Shown piece after piece: positions 63,284 through 64,000 of a DNA stretch of 64,000 nucleotides; within the stretch, counting starts at the first letter, position 1, and each line of letters begins with the position of its first letter. The DNA is from Torreya grandis. Its lineage: Eukaryota > Streptophyta > Pinopsida > Cupressales > Taxaceae. Below the pieces are notes generated by a model that did not search any database, was not told where the DNA came from, and saw only the letters and a list, made by a program, of their open reading frames with translations. Both the position numbers and the translations under genes were made by a program. Where the stretch lies: NCBI GenBank assembly GCA_037957365.1, contig JARHVA010008411.1:186001-250000 (forward strand). The letters are read 5' to 3'.

Positions 63284-64000
63284 AATTGGTGATTCATGGG
63301 GGTAGCATGCCTACAATGCTAAATGGACCAATAGCCTTGTTGGTATGTTAGATAATGGAGTCATTTTCACTCAGTTTCAGACTTGGAAAAACCTTGACCA
63401 TGTTAAGACAATCTTATTTGACCTTAGAAACACAAAAAATAAAGACAACACACACAGAGCAAAGTAACAAGACTCACACATGTGCTAGTAAGCACTTAGG
63501 GAACATAACAAACAACATGAGAAAACCATCTATATACAACTAACTTGAAAACAAATTCTTCCTCCTAGATCAAATGGGTAGCTTGGAAAATCTCTTGTTT
63601 TATGAGATGAATAATGGCTAAATTAAGTTTCCTCTTAGATTTTCCTCTTATTATTTTCACCTTCTTCATGTTTCCAATCTTCTTGGCATGATCTCAAATG
63701 AATCAATGGAAGCTACAAACCAATCACCAATGAAGGTGAGTTCCTCTTGTGATTCAAAATCCTTATAATGATGCTACTTAGCTACAACTTCATCAAATGA
63801 TTCTCCATATAGGCATGCTTCTTGGGTATCAATGACATCTTGAGTGACATCATACTTATTAATATCTGTTGCAACCTCATCAAGCTATTTAAGGATGTTT
63901 ACATACTCACTCTAAGTTATATCATTTTACTCAATGGGCATATCTTGTTCAATCTCCTCATGATCATGATTTTCAGCAGGAAACAAACCTTTTCAAAGAA
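63284..64000 (-). pseudogene. Element E interior, 3' end
   Basis: Next to the LTR is the conserved non-coding end: the complement of ATGAATCACCAATT at 63284-63297, and the CCCTAAGTGC...GCACATGTG block near 63477-63501. Further right, about 63630-63990, the minus strand reads as an acidic decayed ORF (HDHEEIEQDMPIE, DINKYDVTQDVIDTQEACLY, ELTFIGDWFVASIDSFEIMP) with several stops. No pol motif is seen. Its acidic character resembles the end of D's ORF, but the two were not aligned. It continues beyond the window. Confidence 0.55.

Overview
This AT-rich plant nuclear window is filled with decayed, nested Ty3/gypsy LTR retrotransposons. I found no host protein gene, rRNA, tRNA or CRISPR array. Multi-kilobase LTRs, old retroelements with stop codons in every frame and very long CA, TC and TA tracts suggest a large-genome land plant. 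A gymnosperm is my best guess, but it is inference; nothing here fixes the species.

Layout. 1-4883: decayed ORF remnants and AT-rich DNA with a long CA/CG microsatellite. 4884-30975: family A (+). It has the 3' internal part of one copy, an LTR (6985-8078), then gag, protease, RNase H and RT. Element B interrupts this, and then follow RNase H/integrase, a second RT-RNase H-integrase block, a long ORF of unknown function carrying four 321-bp tandem copies, and a second LTR (29880-30975). 12098-20494: element B, minus strand, bounded by a 5-bp target duplication, coding only gag-protease-RNase H between 2.4-kb LTRs. 31849-43668: family C (+), namely an inverted LTR tail, an integrase fragment, LTR, a full gag-pol interior, LTR. 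43845-53757: element D (+), with a truncated left LTR, a 2.8-kb interior without recognisable pol, and a 5.4-kb right LTR. 53758-58293: AT-rich spacer with microsatellites and duplications. 58294-64000: element E (minus), a 5.0-kb LTR and the edge of its interior.

Points that stand out. (1) In A, B and C an RNase H-like domain lies directly after protease, upstream of the RT position; A and C also keep the ordinary RNase H after RT. (2) The LTRs of B, C, D and E begin with an inverted repeat that mirrors the LTR terminus, paired by different bases in different families, and no polypurine tract is visible next to it. (3) In D and E a TC microsatellite sits at the LTR core promoter, about 670 bp from the LTR end, where C has a TATA box. 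(4) One LTR of B carries a 212-bp near-perfect palindrome absent from its sister. (5) A and C are both arranged internal-LTR-internal-LTR, as expected from recombination between LTRs.

All coding regions are broken by stops and frameshifts, so nothing here should be read as an active gene. Family assignments rest on motifs and on comparisons by eye between copies inside the window.
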